NCBI RefSeq assembly: GCF_014698115.1
Contig: NZ_JACJSJ010000011.1
Coordinates: 1-64,000 of the forward strand
DNA: 64,000 nucleotides
Reading direction: 5' to 3'
From: Nostoc sp. FACHB-973
GTDB lineage: Bacteria > Cyanobacteriota > Cyanobacteriia > Cyanobacteriales > Nostocaceae
The notes below the pieces were generated by a model. The model did no database searches. It was not told the DNA's origin and saw only the letters and a list, made by a program, of their open reading frames with translations. Positions 61,428 through 64,000 of the stretch are shown here, in pieces (the first letter of the stretch is position 1; the number at the start of each line of letters is the position of its first letter). The translations under genes were made by a program, and so were the position numbers.

Positions 61428-62330
61428 ATGACTCAATTAGCAAATGTAAAATTTAGTCTCGATGACTATGAATTACGAGACGGCATTTATTTTCCTGGCG
61501 ACTACAAACAGTTGAACAGTACTCAACACAAAAAAACCTGGGATAAAATTGGTAAAACATACTATGGTTCCCAGAAAATTGAAACAGTCGCAGATCAATC
61601 ACCCATCAAACAAGATTACACTCTGCTAACTGGTACGCCTGGAGGTACTTGGAATAAATTTCCGTTGAATAAATCTGTTGATTCTATTCTGGAGATTGGT
61701 TGCGGTTATGGTCGGGCACCTTTACATCTTTCTAAAGCGAAAAATTTGAGATGTGAAAAATATTATGGTATTGATATTTCTGAAACTTTATTGCGGCGAT
61801 TAATCAAGGTTAAACAAGAGTACGATTTTTTCCCAGAAGCTGAGTTTAACATAATTTGCAATTCTGCTGAAACATTACCTTTAGCAGATAACTCCATAGA
61901 TTTAGTAATTTCTAATTGTGTATTTATGCATATACCGGATGCACAATTAAGAAAGTTATTAGCTGATATATCTCGCGTACTCAAGCCTGGTGGAATTTTT
62001 GTTTTTAATCACTCTTTTCACAATAAATCTTGTCCTTCTCACATCATCCACAATTTTGTGAGAAAGTTGAATCCATTTGTGAGAAATCCAGTTTATCTTA
62101 AGCAATATTCATCTGCTGAAATACAGGAAATGTTGGCAACTGCTGGGATGAAAACCAAATGTCCAGAGTATATTGTTGAACCAACCCAAGAATATGCAAT
62201 TTTACCGGAAACGATTAAAGGAATTCGGATACCGTTTGCTAAAGCCATCAATCAAAGTCTCAAGCCGTCAGGTAGTTTAAAAGAAACTTTGGCTTATGGT
62301 TTTAGCGCTTACAGCACTCAACTGGATTAA
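61428..62330 (+). CDS. Class I SAM-dependent methyltransferase
   Basis: 300 residues. Motif I is SILEIGCGYGRAPLHLSKA, with 'YYGIDISETLLRRLI', 'ETLPLADNSIDLVISNCVFMHIPD' (motif II) and 'LADISRVLKPGGIFVFNHSF' (motif III), a Methyltransf_11-type core at about 85-205. The N-terminal 80 residues ('YELRDGIYFPGDYKQLN') and the C-terminal 90 are outside the core and may define the substrate. No biosynthetic cluster lies around it, so the acceptor is unknown. Confidence 0.92.
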   Translation: MTQLANVKFSLDDYELRDGIYFPGDYKQLNSTQHKKTWDKIGKTYYGSQKIETVADQSPIKQDYTLLTGTPGGTWNKFPLNKSVDSILEIGCGYGRAPLHLSKAKNLRCEKYYGIDISETLLRRLIKVKQEYDFFPEAEFNIICNSAETLPLADNSIDLVISNCVFMHIPDAQLRKLLADISRVLKPGGIFVFNHSFHNKSCPSHIIHNFVRKLNPFVRNPVYLKQYSSAEIQEMLATAGMKTKCPEYIVEPTQEYAILPETIKGIRIPFAKAINQSLKPSGSLKETLAYGFSAYSTQLD

Positions 62331-62365
62331 TTCAGAAACTAGGAACATATCCTTGGGTGAAGTGA

Positions 62366-62385
62366 AGACGCGATTCATCGCGTCT
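62366..62385. repeat. AGACGCGAT/ATCGCGTCT palindrome
   Basis: Nine-base arms around TC, 36 bp after the methyltransferase gene. It matches the palindrome at 29510 except for the two centre bases. Confidence 0.7.
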
Positions 62386-62549
62386 CTACAAAATGGTCTG
62401 ATTTGTGAAAATTAGCGATCGCCAACATCCCCGACTTCTGGTAAGAAATCGGGGATCTAATTTTTCATCTGATCTGGAAAACCTATCTCCAAACCTCTCC
62501 CCTACTAGAAAAGGGGGCTTAGCGACATGACGTGAAAAGTCAAATTCAG

Positions 62550-63650
62550 TTAGACAATAAAGTCTAAAGAGGCATAGACGTTCGTAGTATCTTGCACAAC
62601 AGCAATTAGGTTACCATATCTGTAGATCAGGGTATCTAACGCTGCGCTACCGCTGAAATTCGAGGTTTTTTGGAGAGTGTAATCACTAATACTACCACCA
62701 ATTCTAATCTTGTCGCCTTCTGACCACTTAAAGTCTGTGATGATGGCATATCCACTGCCCGAATAGTCAATGGTGGTATAAGAACCGTTGTAACCAAGGC
62801 TGAATGTGTCCGCCCCAGCACCGCCAGTATACCTGTCTATTTCGCTACTATTACCGCTGTAGCCGTTGAGGAAATCATTGCCTGCGCCACCAAGCAGTGT
62901 GTCATTTCCCCGTCCTCCATACAGCAGATCGTTACCATTTTCACCACTCAGGTAGTTATTACCTCCGGGGGTACTGCTACTATTGCTGATTTCGTCACCG
63001 AAGAGGACATCACCACCAGTCCCACCATAAAGTGAGTCATTACCAGCCCCACCGATGAGGTTGTCAAGGCCATCGCCACCGTAGATGTAATCGTTCCCGC
63101 CCTTACCCTCTAGGTAATCGTTTCCTCCCAAACCACTCAGATAGTTTGAGTAATTATTTCCTGCGATCTTATTGTTGAGGCTGTTGCCGATACCATAGTA
63201 AGCGGTATTTTCAGACAATAATGTCAAATTCTCCAGGTTAGCCCCTAGAGTGTAGCTTGCATAAGATAAAACCGTGTCCGTGCCCTGGTTACTATATTCA
63301 GTAATGGTGTCAGCTGTATCTCCTGTATATGCAGATATGATGTAGATATCATTGCCTGTTCCACCAAGTAAAATATCAGTGCCTGCTCCACCCCATATAT
63401 AATCATCACCTGCTTCACCATAAATCACATCATTACCGTTTTCTCCGAAGAGGTAATCTTTGCCTCCACGGCCGAGGATGGTATCCCCGCCCTCGCCGCC
63501 ATAAACATAGTCATCTCCCTCTCCAGCATCGATTATGTCGCCTCCACCTTTGCCATAAATAACATCGTTGCCTCCATAGCCAAAAATGGAGATGTCAGCG
63601 GATTGAGTACCGTTTAGAATGTCATTACCAGAAGTGCCATAGATAGCCAT
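62550..63650 (-). CDS. RTX-type calcium-binding protein
   Basis: 366 residues. Nearly the whole N-terminal 110 and the 175-275 stretch are nonapeptides GGxGxDxxx, for example 'YGGNDVIYGKGGGDIIDAGEGDDYVYGGEGGDTI' in outline, which form a calcium-binding beta-roll. Between them is 'DIYIISAYTGDTADTITEYSNQGTDTVLSYASYTLGANLENLTLL', a segment common in cyanobacterial RTX proteins. The C-terminus ends 'ADTFSLGYNGSYTTIDY...ALDTLIYRYGNLIAVVQDTTNV', the usual export-signal region for type I secretion. No catalytic domain, so a structural or surface role is likely. The TolC/HlyD genes are 20 kb away. Confidence 0.93.
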   Translation of the reverse strand: MAIYGTSGNDILNGTQSADISIFGYGGNDVIYGKGGGDIIDAGEGDDYVYGGEGGDTILGRGGKDYLFGENGNDVIYGEAGDDYIWGGAGTDILLGGTGNDIYIISAYTGDTADTITEYSNQGTDTVLSYASYTLGANLENLTLLSENTAYYGIGNSLNNKIAGNNYSNYLSGLGGNDYLEGKGGNDYIYGGDGLDNLIGGAGNDSLYGGTGGDVLFGDEISNSSSTPGGNNYLSGENGNDLLYGGRGNDTLLGGAGNDFLNGYSGNSSEIDRYTGGAGADTFSLGYNGSYTTIDYSGSGYAIITDFKWSEGDKIRIGGSISDYTLQKTSNFSGSAALDTLIYRYGNLIAVVQDTTNVYASLDFIV

Positions 63651-63836
63651 ACATTAATGCCCTGTTGTGATTTTTGTTGGGATTGAGGTAAGTGTTATAT
63701 TTTTTTAGGTTGTCCAGACTAGACTATGGGAATCATAACTAATTACCTGGACACGATATTAGTCGTGAAATATTCTCTAATAATATAAATATCCTGTTTT
63801 GACAATTTCCTCGTTTTCCTTCATTCTTTGTGATGT

Positions 63837-63882
63837 AATTTACCAACTTTTACCAACTTTTTGAAACCAAAGTTGGTAAATT
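63837..63882 (+). promoter_or_regulatory. Inverted repeat with a repeated arm upstream of the ModB-like gene
   Basis: AATTTACCAACTTT (63837-63850) pairs perfectly with AAAGTTGGTAAATT (63869-63882). A second TACCAACTTT (63851-63860) in the loop can pair with the same right arm, so two alternative hairpins are possible. The right arm ends 35 bp before the ATG. Either an operator with three half-sites or a switchable leader hairpin. Confidence 0.5.
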
Positions 63883-63917
63883 AGGGATTAGTTGAGCTAA
63901 TTTTTCCCTACGCAACT

Positions 63918-64000
63918 ATGCCATTGGATTTATCGCCTCTTTGGATATCACTCAAAACTTCATTACTTGCCACTTTTATTACTTTCTTTTTGGGCATTGC
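63918..64000 (+). CDS. modB: N-terminus of a ModB-like ABC permease (partial)
   Basis: ATG 63918 opens 'PLDLSPLWISLKTSLLATFITFFLGI' and runs off the window. The amphipathic start followed by a first membrane helix matches the N-terminus of molybdate ABC permeases, where 'SPLWISLKTSLLAT..TFFLGI' is characteristic. Only 27 codons are visible, so the call is moderate. A three-part TTACCAACTT repeat lies just ahead of it. Confidence 0.6.
   Translation, partial: MPLDLSPLWISLKTSLLATFITFFLGI

Overview
The window reads as chromosome of a filamentous, Nostoc-like cyanobacterium. The palindrome GCGATCGC (HIP1) recurs throughout. There is a high-light-inducible protein, an ABA4-like carotenoid protein, a primary sigma factor of the cyanobacterial SigA type, an XisH/XisI pair, DUF928/DUF1822/DUF3124/DUF6464-type proteins known mainly from cyanobacteria, and many short tandem repeats (GGGAGATGA, GGGGATT and TTTTGGA types). 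Base composition is around 40-45 percent G+C, with two visibly richer genes (5223-5894 and 21642-22157).

Layout. 1-5.9 kb: a gene tail, a lectin-like small protein, mtnA (methionine salvage), a flavodoxin-type reductase, an EamA exporter, a NADAR protein and an O-methyltransferase. 6.1-12.8 kb: an M3 oligopeptidase, then the leftward set DUF928 / CHAT-CHASE2 / DUF1822. 13-21 kb: CobW GTPase plus ABA4-like protein, a GAF-GGDEF diguanylate cyclase, tRNA-Lys(CTT), a histidine-kinase-like protein with lost catalytic residues, a membrane protein and a family-10-like glycosidase. 21.6-27.2 kb: a G+C-rich haem c protein, glcD, a DUF2281/PIN toxin-antitoxin pair, a nucleotidyltransferase, a Uma2 nuclease and miaA. 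27.4-36.6 kb: the housekeeping block gyrB, fasciclin lipoprotein, sigA behind a 1.66-kb leader, an HLIP, and a GyrA/ParC-type topoisomerase subunit.

37-46.7 kb: a single-domain response regulator, a TPR protein, a secreted protein with 60-bp repeats, then a tripartite exporter (HlyD adaptor, MacB-like permease, ATPase, TolC-type channel), a DUF3124 lipoprotein and a histidine phosphatase. 46.7-55.9 kb: XisI/XisH, a large zinc metalloprotease, a long pentapeptide-repeat protein, a LOG-family protein and a decayed TnpB element sitting between two gene remnants. 55.9-64 kb: a cyanobacterial secreted protein, fmt, a DUF6464-type protein, an FAD oxidoreductase, a methyltransferase, an RTX calcium-binding protein and the start of a ModB-like permease.

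The least ordinary features are: (1) a membrane CHAT-protease/CHASE2-sensor fusion with DUF1822 and DUF928 neighbours; (2) a histidine-kinase-like protein with substitutions in the H, N, G1 and G2 boxes; (3) intergenic-type short repeats inserted in frame in miaA and the gyrA-type gene; (4) a structured sigA leader ending in a five-codon ORF that overlaps the sigA start; (5) an internally deleted TnpB. No CRISPR array, rRNA or integrase was seen.
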